From Pardosa pseudoannulata (lineage: Eukaryota; Arthropoda; Arachnida; Araneae; Lycosidae), in contig CM063499.1 of NCBI GenBank assembly GCA_032207245.1, positions 79,600,428-79,664,427 of the forward strand: a stretch of DNA of 64,000 nt, written 5' to 3'. The notes under the pieces are model-generated. The model saw only the letters and a program-made list of their open reading frames with translations. It was not told the DNA's origin and did no database searches. A program made the translations under genes and the position numbers. Within the stretch, counting starts at the first letter, position 1, and each line of letters begins with the position of its first letter. Positions 11,301 through 26,300 of the stretch are shown piece by piece.

Positions 11301-14300
11301 TGAGAACTAACAGAACAGTTAGAATCAAGTACATTATATATTTGATAGAAAAAAAAATTTAAATACAGAAATGCATATTAACACATGAATTCAGATAGTG
11401 CTAAATGCTTTACAATTGGGAATATGTACTTGACAGAAATTTTTTAAAATAGGATTTTTCACCTCATTTATATATCCAGGTGCAATCAGTCTTTCAGATA
11501 TAAAAAGGAATATAACAATATTTACATCCAAGTAGGTTAGCAGTGTTAGAGCAATTCAAATAACACTAAACTAAGTTATAAAATATGTTATTACTGTTTT
11601 TAAACATTAAACAACATAATATATACAAAGCATTATGAGGACCTGGCCTGTTTAAAAATTATTGTAGCATTCCACAACAAACTGAAAGTTATGAGAACTA
11701 ACTGAACAGTTAGAGTCAAGTGCATTGTATATTTGGTAAAAACAAAATTTAAATACAGAAATGCATATCAATACATGAATTCAGATAGTGCTAAATGCTT
11801 TACAATTGGAAAATTGTACTTGACAGAAATTTTTGAAAACAGGATTTTTCACCTTATTTATATATCCAGATACAATGTCTTTCAGATATAAAAAGGAAAA
11901 TAACTATCTATACGTCCAAGTGTGTTAACAGTGTTAAAGCAATTTAAATAAAAAAAATACTAAATTATAAAATATGCTATTACTGTTTTTAAACTTTAAA
12001 CAGCATAATGTATACAAAGCATTATGATGACTAGGGGTGTCTAAAAATTATTGTAGCACTCCAAGCTAAACTGAAAGTTATGAGAACTAACTGAACAGTT
12101 TCCATCAAGTGCATTGCATATTTGGTAAAAAAGAAAAAAAAAAATGTAAATACAGAAATGTATATTAACACATGAATTCAAATAATGCTAAATGCTTTAC
12201 AATTGGGAAATTGTACTTGACAGAAATTTTTGAAAATAGGATTTTTCACCTTATTTATATATCCAGGTACAATCAGTCTTTCAGATACAAAAAGGAATAA
12301 AAGTATATTTACATCCAAGTGGATTAACAGCATTAGAGCAATTCAAATAACAAAATACTAAGTTATAAAATATGCTATTATTGTTTTTAAACATTAAACA
12401 GCATAATGTATACAAAGCATTATGATGACTAGGGGTGTCTAAAAATTATTGTAGCACTCCAAGCTAAACTGAAAGTTATGAGAACTAAGTGAACAGTTCC
12501 AAACAAGTGCATTGTATATTTGGTATAAACAAATTTAAATAAAGAAATGCAAATTAAAAAATGAATTCAGATAGTGCTGAATGCTTTACAATTGGGAAAT
12601 TGTACTTGACAGAAATTTTTGAAAATAGGATTTTTCACCTTATTTATATATCCACGTACAATCAGTCTTTCAGATACAAAAAGGAATAAAAGTATATTTA
12701 CATCCAAGTGGATTAACAGCATTTGAGCAATTCAAATAATACGATACTAAGTTATAAAATATGCTATTACTGTTTTTAAATGCTAAGCAGCATAATGTAC
12801 ACAAAGCATTATGATGGCTCAAGGTGTAAAAATTATTTTAGCACTTTAAGGCAAATTGAAAGCTATGAGAACTAACTAAAACACTTTGAACCAAGAGCAT
12901 TGTATATTTGGTAAAAACAAAATTTAATTACGAAAATGCAAATTAACGAATGAATTCAGAGAGTGATGAATGCGAAGAATTGGGAAATTGTACTTGACAG
13001 TCATTTTTAATAGGATTTTTTAGCTTATTTACATATCCAGGTACAACCAGTAGTTCAGATACAAAAGTGGGTAAACTGCGTTAGACAAATTCAAATAACT
13101 AAATAATAATTTATAAAATATGCTATTACTGTTTTTAAACGCTAAACAGCATGATGTATACAAAGCATTATGATGTCCTAGGGTGTTTAAAAATTATTGT
13201 AGCACTTCAAGGAAAACTAAAAGTTATGAGAACTAACTGAACAGTTAAAATCAAATGCATTGTATATTTGGTAAAAACAAAATTTAAATACAGAAATGCA
13301 TATTCACACATGAATTCAGATAGTGGAAAATGCTTTACAATTGGAAAATTGTACTTGACTGATGTTGAGTTTTGTTTTTGTAAAAACCGCCAATATTACG
13401 CTTGGCGCCAATTCTGGCAGCTTGCTGTAAAACCGCCACATTAAGAGTTGTTGTTTTTATGTTTGTAATATATAGAATGTGAAAACTGAGAGTGTGTTCG
13501 ACCCTTCGCTTCGAGAAGGCGTCTGAGTATTCGTCGGAGAATAAAAGTTTTAATTTAAGAGCTACAGTCCATCTTTTATTTTGTGATAATCATTACCTAA
13601 TTAAGAACCAGCGACCAAGCCTCTTCATTATGTGGTCCGATCTCCCGGAGTGTTTTAGAAGTGTGATTTTGTAGTGTGAAGTACTCTAAAGTTTCGATTT
13701 TGGGTTTGCGGAGTGTTGGAATGGAATGTGTCCTGAGTCATCACGTCCGTTGGAATGGGTGCGCCATTTCTCGTTTCAGGTTTGGTTTTGCATTTTCTTT
13801 TTATGAAATGTTGTTGTAGTTGGCTTCGACTGAACTAATTCTTATTTCGTGCAACGTGTTAATATTTTTATTGTGTTTAGTGTTTTTTAAATATAATTAA
13901 TAATGTTTAAAGGAGCTCGTAAAGCCGATTTACAATTAATTTGTACTGAAATAGGTGAGAAGTTCGAGGAAACTGCAACAGTTTCCGAATTAAGAAACTT
14001 AATTTCAAATAGTGAGGAGTACAAAAACAATCCGTCTTCAGTTACGGATATTATAAACGAAATTATTGAGGAAAGACGCAACGAGGAGGCGTCAAAAATC
14101 GAATTAGAAAAATTAAAATTGGAAAGAATTCAGGCAGAATTAAAATTGGCCGAATTACAAAAAGAATCATTTTCTAGTAGCGGTGGAGAAGCGAAAATTG
14201 AGTCGCTTGATTCGTTTGTTAAAAGTGTTCGTGTTTTAACCGTTAAAGTTCCGACCCGGCCAGATGGGTGGAGCCATTTTTTTCTTTCGTTGGAAAGAGC

Positions 14301-17300
14301 ATTCGATGCTAAAAGTGTTCCAAAATCGTACCGTGCTGAAATTTTGCTAATTTTGTTAGGGGAACGTGCTAGTAACATATTAACATATGTTAAAACAGAC
14401 GAAATTTCAGATTATGATAAATTAAAACTAATTGTTTTGAAGCAATTTGAGCCTACTGCTCAAATCTGTTTAGAAAATTTTCGAAAAGCATTTAGACAAG
14501 TAAATGAGTCCCATACGCAATTTACAGCTAGGCTGACTACTTCCTGGGATTACTATTTAAAAATGAGAAATGTTAAGACCCTGGAAGATTTAAATCAATT
14601 AATAATTTCGGATAAACTTTTTTCTACTTTAGATCGTGAAACCGCTATGCACATAAGCATTAAACAAGGTGAGGGGTGGATGTTGCCAACAGAAATGGCA
14701 CAAAATTGTGATGTGTTTTATCAATCAAAACAAAAACCGCAAACCGATACTTATAAAGGCTTTCGTACGAATCAAAGGGGTGTTAATATGAAATCTCTTT
14801 TTTTCTGGTGTTAATTCAAACGCGAATAAAGATTTTAAATGTGTTGTTTGCAATAATGAAAGTCATAATTTGTATCAATGTTTATTTTATAAGAAAAAAT
14901 CTGTTCCAGAACGACTAGAAATAGTTAAAAGAAATAATTTGTGTTTTAATTGTTTGGGAAAACATAGTGTCAAATCTTGTAAGTCAAAATTTTCTTGTAA
15001 AGAATGTGGCAAAAGACATCACAATTCACTTCATTTTCAAAAAGTTTTATTGAGTGTTGAAGGTGAAATCGAAAATACAGGTTTTGGACCTTTTGAAGGT
15101 CGAAATGGCCTTTCCCCAACAGAAAATAGAGGTTTAGATGCTAACTCTAAAATTTTTATACCTGAGCGTGTATCCGAGACACAAATTAATTCGGATGTGA
15201 TAAATTGCGCAACTAGTGTCGAGAATCGTTCTACAGTTCTTTTGAGTACGGCCAAAGGGCTAATAAAAAATAGTTCCAACAATTTTGTTGAAATAAGAAT
15301 TTTGTTGGATAATGGTTCAATGAGTCATTTCATGAGTCAAAAGTGCGCAGAGGCTTTGGGCCTTAACAAAAATAAAACAAATATTAGAGTATCCTGTTTA
15401 GGAAATGTCTCATTACCATTGCAGGGAAGCGTAACAGCAACCATCGCCAATAAAAAGGGAACTTTTATTCGAGATCTAAACTTCTTGGTGGTTGAACGTA
15501 TTACAGATAGGATACCTGCGTATTCGATAAATATTCCACTCCCACAAATCCAACTTGCTGATAACTCTTTCAACCAACCAGGGGAGGTGGATTTACTTTT
15601 AGGAGCACCGATTTTTTACGAATTGTTAAAACCTGGACAATTGTACCCTCCAAATTCAAATTTAATTCTTCAAAATAGTGTTTTCGGGTACATTGCCTCG
15701 GGAAGAGTAACTTCTACCAATGACACCTATTTACATTGCGGATTGGTTCGTGAGAATAGTTTAAATGAAACTTTACGTAAATTTTGGGAAATCGAGGAGG
15801 TTGAACCCGAATTAAATAATTTGAAAACTAAAGAAAATCAAATGTGCGAAGACCATTTTAAGAGCACGCATAAGAGAAAAGAAAACGGTAGGTATGTAGT
15901 TCAAATGCCGCTTAATGAGGATCCGAGTGTTTTGGGTGAGTCAAAAACGATTGCGATTAAGAGGTTAAATTCTTTGTGGAACCGACTAGAAAAAGATGAG
16001 GAATACTTAAAATTATATAAAAATTTTATTGACGAGTACGAACAATTAGGTCATATGACGGAAGTAACATCGATAAACGAACATGAAATTACTTATACCA
16101 TGCCACACCACGGGGTGTATAGACCAGATAAAACGTCTACTAAATTAAGAGTAGTATTTAACGCATCAACCGAGACCTCTAAAGGTAATTCATTAAATAC
16201 GATTCAATTAAACGGAGGAGTAATACAAAAAGATCTTTATGATCACATGTTAAATTTTCGTAAATATAGGTACGCCTTTACTGCGGACATTAAAAAAATG
16301 TATCGCATGATTGAAATAGATAAAACTCAAAGGCCACTACAACGCATTTTGTGGAAGGAGAGTGCAAATGCTCCTGTTAAAATTTACGAATTAAACACTG
16401 TAACATACGGTACAGTGAGTGCACCTTTTCTTGCCATGAGAACCCTGAAACAACTTTCTGATGACGAAAGTGAAAACTATCCTTTAGCAGCACCAATTTT
16501 ACGTGAAAACTTTTACATGGATGATGCTCTTGTTGGAGCAGAAACAATGAGCGAAGCTCTCGAAATTAAGAGACAACTTACGTGCGCACTTCAATCTGCA
16601 GGGATGGAGTTGCATAAGTGGTGCAGCAATTGTCCGTCGCTGCAAGCTAGCTCCGAATTGGGGTATAACTTTACTGACAGTGAAGTAAAAACGTTAGGGG
16701 TTAGATGGAATTGTCAAAGAGACAATTTTATATTTAAAACTGATCCCCAAGCAGCTACGCTCACGAAGCGTCAAGTACTGTCGACGATCGCGAAGATATT
16801 CGATCCTCTTGGCTTAGTGGGTCCTGTTGTCGCTAAGGCCAAAGTGTTTATGCAGAGCTTGTGGGTACTTAAGATTGGCTGGAGTGATGCCCTTCCAGAG
16901 AGAGAATCCCGAGAATGGCAACGCTTTTTAACGTCTTTACGTGACCTCAACGTGGAGATTCCTCGAACGATATTCTTGCCAGAGTCATGCTTCATTGAGC
17001 TTCATGGATTTGCAGATGCGAGCTCAAAGTGTTACGGTGCAGCCATTTACGCGAAATCCAAGAGCTCTTCCTCAGAGACCTTGATCCGGTTGGTCACAAG
17101 TAAATCCAGGTGTGCCCCGGTGAAAACCGTAACAATCCCCAGACTCGAACTCTGTGCCGCCGTACTGTTGGCAAAACTGATGAAGAGGGTTCAACAAATT
17201 TTGAATTTGCCGCACCATACGGTATTTCTGTGGTCGGATTCCATGATTGTTCTTTCATGGATTGCCAAAGAACCTTCACAACTCAAAACCTTCGTGGCTA

Positions 17301-20300
17301 ATAGAGTCGCAACTATCCACGAACTAACTACAAGGGATCAGTGGAGACATGTGTCTACTGATCAAAATCCAGCCGACCTTGTGTCCAGAGGTCTGGATCC
17401 GGACAAGATTGCCCAAGCCAAAATCTGGTTCGAAGGACCAGAGTTTCTAAAGAGAGATGACTATCCCACGCGAAATATTGTTTCTCCTTTCGGTAACCAA
17501 AATGACTTTGCTAAAGAACTGAAATCAAGTGACAGTGTTATCGAGTGTTTTACTGTGACATTTAATTCGTTTATTTTTGATTTGCTTAATTCTTGTGGTA
17601 ATTACTTAAAGGTATTACGTGTACTAAGCTTTGTTTTCAGGTTCATTTCCAATTCAAGAAATCCCACAGAGAGGATTCGTGGCTCCTTGAAGTCAAAGGA
17701 ACTTCAGGTTGCAGAGGAGGTGCTTATTCGTGAATGCCAAAGGCAAGATTTCAGCAAAGAAATTATGGATTTAACGGTAAAGGGTGAAGTTGACAGGGGA
17801 AGTAATATTAGATCTCTCAATCCCTTTATTGATGAAAAGGGGCTTCTGAGAGTTGGAGGCCGGTTAACAAATTCCAATTTAAAATTTAATCAAAAATTTC
17901 CTTTAATTTTGTCTCCAAAATGTAAAATTACTCCCTTAATTATCAACCACTATCATAAAATCAATTTTCATTGTGGGCCTCAATTATTATTGTATTCTAT
18001 TAGAAATAAGTTCTGGATATTAAATGGTAGAAACACTTGTAAAAAAATTGTTAAAGATTGTATAACTTGTTTTAAGGCCAAACCAGTAACAGCCCAACAG
18101 TTAATGGGTGAACTTCCGAAGGAAAGAGTCAATGCTGACTTTACCTTCAACTCGACAGGTGTTGATTTTTGTGGACCTTTCTTAATTAAGTATAAGAATC
18201 AGAGGAAGGGAGTCTTCCAAAAGGTATATGTGTGTGTGTTTATTTGTATGGTTACAAAGGCTGTCCATTTGGAAATTGTAACAGATTTAACTTCGGAGGC
18301 ATTTATTGCCGCATTAAAACGCTTCTTTGCTAGAAGAGGAAAAAGCTCTAAATTATTTAGTGACAATGCAACTAATTTTACAGGTGCTAACAATGAGTTG
18401 AAAAAACTATTCAAATTAATAAATGCTCCAAATGAAATTTTAAAGGATTATTGTAGTTCGGAAGGCGTTGAGTGGAAATTCCTTCCACCCAGAGCACCAA
18501 ATTTCGGTGGGCTTTGGGAAGCGGGAGTTAAGTCTTTTAAGTATCATCTAAAAAGAGTTGTCGGTAATGCTCGATTAACATTTGAACAATTTTTGACTAT
18601 AACCACTCAAATCGAGGGCATATTAAATTCGCGCCCCTTAACACCTTTAACTGCCGACGTAGAAGACTTGGAAGTTTTAACTCCTGGTCATTTTTTAATT
18701 GGTCGTCCTCTGAATGCCATAATTGAGCCTAATTTGATTGATATTAATGATAATAGATTAAAATTGTGGCAATTAACTTCAAAGTATGTTCAACGTATCT
18801 GGAAAAAATGGAGCAATACATATTTAAGTCACTTGCAAAATCGTTCCAAATGGACAGACAAGATAAAAAACATGGCGATTGGTGAAATGGTCTTGATTAA
18901 GGAGGACAATGTCCCCACCTCAAAGTGGATACTCGGGCGAGTTGTAGAAGTATTCCACGGTAAAGACGATAGAGTCAGAGTTTGCAATGTAAAAACAAAT
19001 TCTGGTGTATATAAAAGACCTATTTCAAAATTGTGTATTTTACCTTTAAAAAGGGATCTCTAAATGTAATTTACGAAATTGAATTATGCCATTATGTATC
19101 AGTGCTAAAAATTAGTATACATATAAATTGAAAATAATAATTTTTTTGATATACATATAATACTAATAATTGATTTGTGTTAGAAACTGCATTTTTTTAA
19201 TGAGTATTTTGCAAAAAGAGTATTTTTTTTTTCTCAAATGTTTAAGTTGTACTATTGTGAAGCATTTTGTTTGTTTGTTAATTGTATAAGTCAAGTGAAT
19301 TATTTTTGTAATAGATATTCATTTTTTAGTGTTTTTTTTTATATTATGTATGAAACCCTTTGTGTGGGTTTCATGGCGGGGAGAATGTTGAGTTTTGTTT
19401 TGTAAAAACCGCCAATATTACGCTTGGCGCCAATTCTGGCAGCTTGCTGTAAAACCGCCACATTAAGAGTTGTTGTTTTTATGTTTGTAATATATAGAAT
19501 GTGAAAACTGAGAGTGTGTTCGACCCTTCGCTTCGAGAAGGCGTCTGAGTATTCGTCGGAGAATAAAAGTTTTAATTTAAGAGCTACAGTCCATCTTTTA
19601 TTTTGTGATAATCATTACCTAATTAAGAACCAGCGACCAAGCCTCTTCAACTGAAATTTCTGAAAATAGGATTTTTCACCTTATTTATATATTCATCTGC
19701 AATCAGAGTTTTAGATACAACAAGGAATAAAACTATATTTACATCCAAGTGGGTTAATAGCGTTAGAGCAATTCAAATAACACAATACTATGTTATAAAA
19801 TATGCTATTATTGTTTTTAAACATTAAACAGCATAATGTATACAAAGCATTATGATGACCTAGGGTGTCTAAAAATTATTGTAGCACTCCATAGCAAACT
19901 GAAAGTTATGAAAACTAACTGAACAGTTAGTGTCAAGTGCATTGTATATTTAGTAGAAACAAAATTTAAATATAGAAATGCATATTAACACATGAATTCA
20001 GATAGTACTGAATGCTTTACAATTGGGAAATTGTACTTGACAGAAATTTTTGAAAATAGGATTTTTCACGTTATTTATATATAGAGGTGCAATCAGTCTT
20101 TTAGATACAAAAAGGAATGAAACTATCTATACGTCCAAGTGGGTTAACAGTGTTAAAGCAATTCAAATAACAAAATAATAAATTAAAAAATATGCTAATA
20201 TTGTTTTTAAACATCAAACAGCATAATGTATACAAAGCATTATGAGGACCTGGGCTGTTTAAAAATTATTGTAGCACTCTACAGCAAACTGAAAGTTATG

Positions 20301-23300
20301 AGAACTAACTGAACAGTTAGAGTCAAGTGCATGGCATATTTGATAGAAAAAAAAATTAAATACAAAAATGCAAACTAACACATGAATTCAGATAGTGCAA
20401 AATGCTTTACAATTGGGAAATTGTACTTCACAGAAATATTTGAAAATAGGATTTTTCACCTTATTTATATATCCAGGTACAATCAGTCTTTCAGATATAA
20501 AAAAGAATATAACTATATTTACATCTAAGTGGGTTAACAGAGTTACAGAAATTCAAATAACAAAATACTAATTTATAAAATATGCTATTATTATTGTACC
20601 GAGGTACTTTCCTACGATGATCTGAACGTGCATGCACAGCCGCGGGAGAAATTTCCTAGAGGAATTTAGGACTCCAATTGTGCATGTCTAGTTTAGGGAC
20701 CCCTGCAGAGAAGGTATAGATCACAGAATGGCAGCGCAACAGTCAAGCCTGCACAGAGATGTAACCATGAGTTATGGGAGCAGGGGCTAAAAATAATGTC
20801 AGCTTGGAAGAAAATAAAAAGGGGCTGTAGAAGGACGAGACTCTTATTTCATAAGGCATTTAGAATTAATTTAGATTATTTTTTTAGGAACCATTTTTAT
20901 TTCCTTTCGAAGTTCCACAACACAGAACACCAACCAACAAAGAGCAAAACACACTCTCATAGACCACTGACACTATATGAGAACACACTACATGGCTTTT
21001 TAGCGCCACCTATCGTAAAAAAGGAGAGGGGAATAATTGTACCCGCTACAGGGCTACTTTAATGAGCCCAACTGCACTCTCAAACGGGCAGCAGATGTGG
21101 GAAAATTTCCCGAAATAAGCGATTGGAAAGAAAGATAAAGGGGCATTAAAACCGAGGTGAGGAGTTTGGATACGAACTTAAGAAGAAAAGTTGAAGTTGG
21201 GATTCGAGAAGTGGGACATAAAATCCTACAACCTGCTCACCAAAACTGACTCAACCCGTGCATTCGAACACCCGCACCGACTCACCGCATTAGGAAAGTC
21301 CCTGCCTGATCCTTTGGACCCACTGAAGGACGATACATCGCGTGAGGAAAGCTCCTGCCTGCTCCCCTGTGCCTTTAATGGAGGTAAAGATAAAATAATA
21401 TTTACAGTCACTTAGGCCTCTATTCATCATTTATCTTTGTAATTGAATAATTATGCATTATACAGATAATTGTAATAATTATGGTATAAATATAAGACGT
21501 TAATAATTGATGATTATGATATATGATAACCAAGAAGCAATGTGTAAATGAATGTACAGAAAACATATATGAATCTCAATATAACGTGTTATATTCTTTC
21601 TGTATTTCCCCTTATAACCGAACACTGGTGTTACGGTTCTAAGTACATTATAACAATTGTTTTTAAACGTTAAACAGCATAATATATACAAAGCATTATG
21701 ATGCCTAGGGGTGTCTAAAAATTATTGTAGCACTCTCACCAAACTGAAAGTTATGAGAACTAACTGAACAGTTACAGACAAGTGCATTGTTATATTTGGT
21801 AAAAAAAAAAAAAATATTTAAACACAGAAATGCATATTAACATATGAATCCAGATAATGCTAAATGTTTTACAATTGGAAAATTGTACTTGACAGAAATT
21901 TTTGAAAATAGGATTTTTCACCTTATTTATATATCCAGGTGCAACCAGTCTTTCAGATATAAAAAGGAAAATAACTATTTACATCCAAGTGGGTTAATAG
22001 CGTTAGAGCAATTCAAATAACACAATACTATGTTATAAAATATGCTATTATTGTTTTTAAACGTTAAACAGCATAATGTATACAAAGCATTATGATGACC
22101 TAGGGTGTCTAAAAATTATTGTAGCACTCCATAGCAAACTGAAAGTTATGAAAACTAACTGAACAGTTAGTGTCAAGTGCATTGTATATTTAGTAGAAAC
22201 AAAATTTAAATATAGAAATGCATATTAACACATGAATTCAGATAGTGCTAAATGCTTTACAATTGGGAAATTGTACTCGACAGAAATTTTTGAAAATAAG
22301 ATATTTCCCCTCATTTATATATTCAGGTGCAATCAGTCTTTTAGATACAAAAAGGGATGAAACTATATTTACATCCAAGTGGGTAACAGTGTTAAAGCAA
22401 TTCAAATAACAAAATACTAAGCTATAAAATATGCTATTACTGTTTATAAACGTCAAACAGCATAATGTATACAAAGCATTATGAGGACCTGGGCTGTTTA
22501 AAAATTATTTTAGCACTCCAAGGCAAACTGAAAGTTATGAGAACTAACTGAACAGTTTTAATCAAGTGCATTGCATATTTGGTTTAAAAAAAAAAAAAAT
22601 GTATATTAACACATGAATTCAAATAGTGCTAAATGCTTTACAATTGGAAAATTGTACATGACAGAAATTTTTGAAAATAGGATTTTTCACCTTATTTATA
22701 TATCCAGGTACAATCAGTCTTTCAGATATAAAAAAGAATATTACTATATTTACATCCAAGTGGGTTAACAGTGTTAAAGCAATTCAAATAACAAAATACT
22801 AATTTATAAAATATGCTATTATTATTGTACCGAGGTACTTTCCTACGATGATCTGAACGTGCATGCACAGCCGCGGGAGAAATTTCCTAGAGGAATTTAG
22901 GACTCCAATTGTGCATGTCTAGTTTAGGGACCCCTGCAGAGAAGGTATAGATCACAGAATGGCAGCGCAACAGTCAAGCTTGCACAGAGATGTAACCATG
23001 AGTTATGGGAGCAGGGGCTAAAAATAATGTCAGCTTGGAAGGAAATAAAAAGGGGCTGTAGAAGGACGAGACTCTTATTTCATAAGATGTTTAGAATTAA
23101 TTTAGACTATTTTTTTTAGGAACCATTTTTTTTCCTTTCGAAGTTCCACAACACAGAACACCAAACAACAAAGAGAACAAAACACACTCTCATAGACCAC
23201 TGACACTATTTTAGAACACACTACATGGCTTTTTAGTGCCACCTATGGTAAAAAAGGAGAGGGGAATAATTGTACACCCTACAGGGCTACTTTAATGAGC

Positions 23301-26300
23301 CCAATTGCACTCTGGAACGGGGTGCAGACGTGGGAAAATTTACCGAAACAAGCGATTGGAAAGAAAGAAAAAGGGGCGTTAAAACCGAGGTGAGGAGTTT
23401 GGATACGAACTTGAGAAAAGTTAAAGTTGGGATTCAAGAAGTGGGACATAAAATCCTACAACCTGCTCACCAAAACTGACTCAACCCGTGCATTCGAACA
23501 CCCGCACCGACTCACCGCATTAGGAAAGTCCCTGCCTGATCCTTTGGACCCCTGCCTGAAGGACGATACATCGCGTGAGGAAAAACCCTGCCTGCTCCCC
23601 TGTGCCTTTAATGGAGGTAAAGATAAAATAATATTTACAGTCACTTAGGCCTCTATTCATCATTTATCTTTGTAATTGAATAATTATGCATTATAAAGAT
23701 AATTGTAATAATTATGTTATAAATATAAGACGTTAATAATTGATGATTATGATATATGATAACCAAGAAGCAATGTGTAAATGAATGTACAGAATAAATG
23801 TATGAATCTCAATATAACGTATTATATTCTTTCTGTATTTCCCCCTATAACCGAACACTGGTGTTACAGTTGTAAGTACATTATAACAATTGTTTTTAAA
23901 CGTTAAACAGCATAATATATACAAAGCATTATGATGCCTAGGGGTGTCTAAAAATTATTGTAGCACTCTCACCAAACTGAAAGTTATGAGAACTAACTGA
24001 ACAGTTACAGACAAGTGCATTGTTATATTTGGTAAAAAAAAAAAAAAAAATATTTAAACACAGAAATGCATATTAACATATGAATCCAGATAATGCTAAA
24101 TGTTTTACAATTGGAAAATTGTACTTGACAGAAATTTTTGAAAATAGGATTTTTCACCTTATTTATATACCCAGGTGCAATCAGTCTTTCAGATACAAAA
24201 GAAATATAACTATATTTACATCCAAGTGGGTTAATAGCGTTAGAGCAATTCAAATAACACAATACTATGTTATAATATACGCTATTATTGTTTTTAAACG
24301 TTAAACAGCATAATGTATACAAAGCATTATGATGACCTAGGGTGTCTAAAAATTATTGTAGCACTCCATAGCAAACTGAAAGTTATGAAAACTAACTGAA
24401 CAGTTAGAGTCAAGTGCATTGTATATTTAGTAGAAATAAAATTTATATATAGAAATGCATATTAACACATGAATTCAGATAGTACTAAATGCTTTACAAT
24501 TGGAAAATTGTACGTGACAGAAATTTTTGAAAATAGGATTTTTCACGTTATTTATATATAGAGGTGCAATCAGTCTTTTAGATACGAAAAGGAATGAAAC
24601 TATCTATACGTCCAAGTGGGTTAACAGTGTTAAAGTAATTCAAATAACAAAATAATAAATTAAAAAATATGCTAATATTGTTTTTAAACATCAAACAGCA
24701 TAATGTATACAAAACATTATGAGGACCTGAGCTGTTTAAAAATTTTTTGTAGCACTCTAGAGCAAACTGAAAGTTATGAGAACTAACTGAACAGTTAGAG
24801 TCAAGTGCATGGCATATTTGATAGAAAAAAAAATTAAATACAAAAATGCAATAGTGCAAAATGCTTTACAATTGGGAAATTGTACTTCATAGAAATATTT
24901 GAAAATAGGATTTTTCACCTTATTTATATATCCAGGTACAATCAGTCTTTCAGATATAAAAAAGAATATAACTATATTTACATCCAAGTGGGTTAACAGA
25001 ATTACAGAAATTCAAATAACAAAATACTAATTTATAAAATATGCTATTATTATTGTACCGAGGTACTTTCCTACGATGATCTGAACGTGCATGCACAGCC
25101 GCGAGAGAAATTTCCTAGAGGAATTTAGGACTCCAATTGTGCATGTCTAGTTTAGGGACCCCTGCAGAGAAGGTATAGATCACAGAATGGCAGCGCAACA
25201 GTCAAGCTTGCACAGAGATGTAACCATGAGTTATGGGAGCAGGGGCTAAAAATAATGTCAGCTTGGAAGGAAATAAAAAGGGGCTGTAGAAGGACGAGAC
25301 TCTTATTTCATAAGATGTTTAGAATTAATTTAGACTATTTTTTTAGGAACCATTTTTTTTCCTTTCGAAGTTCCACAACACAGAACACCAAACAACAAAG
25401 AGAACAAAACACACTCTCATAGACCACTGACACTATTTTAGAACACACTACATGGCTTTTTAGTGCCACCTATGGTAAAAAAGGAGAGGGGAATAATTGT
25501 ACACGCTATAGGGCTACTTTAATGAGCCCAACTGCGCTCTGGAACGGGGTGCAGACGTGGGAAAATTTACCGAAACAAGCGATTGGAAAGAAAGAAAAAG
25601 GGGCGTTAAAACCGAGGTGAGGAGTTTGGATACGAACTTGAGAAAAGTTAAAGTTGGGATTCAAGAAGTAGGACATAAAAACCTACAACTTGCTCACCAT
25701 AACTGACTCAACCCGTGCATTCGAACACCCGCACCGACTCACCGCATTAGGAAAGCCCCTGCCTGATCCTTTGGACCCACTGAAGGACGACACATCGCGT
25801 GAGGAAAGCTCCTGCCTGCTCCCCTGTGCCTTTAATGGATGTAAAGATAAAATAATATTTACAGTCACTTAGGCCTCTATTCATCATTTATCTTTGTAAT
25901 TGAATAATTATGCATTATAAAGATAATTGTAATAATTATGGTATAAATATAAGACGTTAATAATTGATGATTATGATATATGATAACCAAGAAGCAATGT
26001 GTAAATGAATGGACAGAATAAATGTATGAATCTCAATATAACGTGTTATATCCTTTCTGTATTTCCCCTTATAACCGAACACTGGTGTTACGGTTATAAG
26101 TACATTATAACAATTGTTTTTAAACGTTAAACAGCATAATATATACAAAGCATTATGATGCCTAGGGGTGTCTAAAAATTATTGTAGCACTCTCACCAAA
26201 CTGAAAGTTATGAGAACTAACTGAACAGTTACAGACAAGTGCATTGTTATATTTGGTAAAAAAAAAAAAAATATTTAAACACAGAAATGCATATTAACAT

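Larger units (their letters stand above)
13363..19649 (+). mobile_element. Full-length BEL/Pao LTR retrotransposon inserted in a satellite monomer
   Basis: The 6,287-bp element has two LTRs (13363-13627 and 19386-19649) that I find identical except for one T in a homopolymer, so it is a recent insertion. The 5-bp target duplication ACTGA lies at 13358-13362 and 19650-19654, inside the satellite motif CTTGACAGAAATTT. A possible primer-binding site starts TGGTCCGATC at 13633 and a purine-rich tract (GGCGGGGAGAA) precedes the 3' LTR. It lies antisense to INTS9 within its last intron. Gag and pol frames are described separately. The pol frame is uninterrupted, but gag and pol are out of register by one base. 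Confidence 0.95.

Noticed and set aside
9275..13167. CRISPR-like array of regularly spaced repeats
   Set aside because: The whole 390-bp unit is repeated, without short repeats and unique spacers, and the DNA is eukaryotic.
13887..18414. Minus-strand frames inside the BEL element
   Set aside because: Shadows of the gag and pol frames without independent motifs.
21191..21415. 74-codon protein conserved in three copies (also 23427 and 25690)
   Set aside because: The three copies are recent tandem duplicates. The frame is open on both strands, and copy 3 lacks the start region. No known motif.
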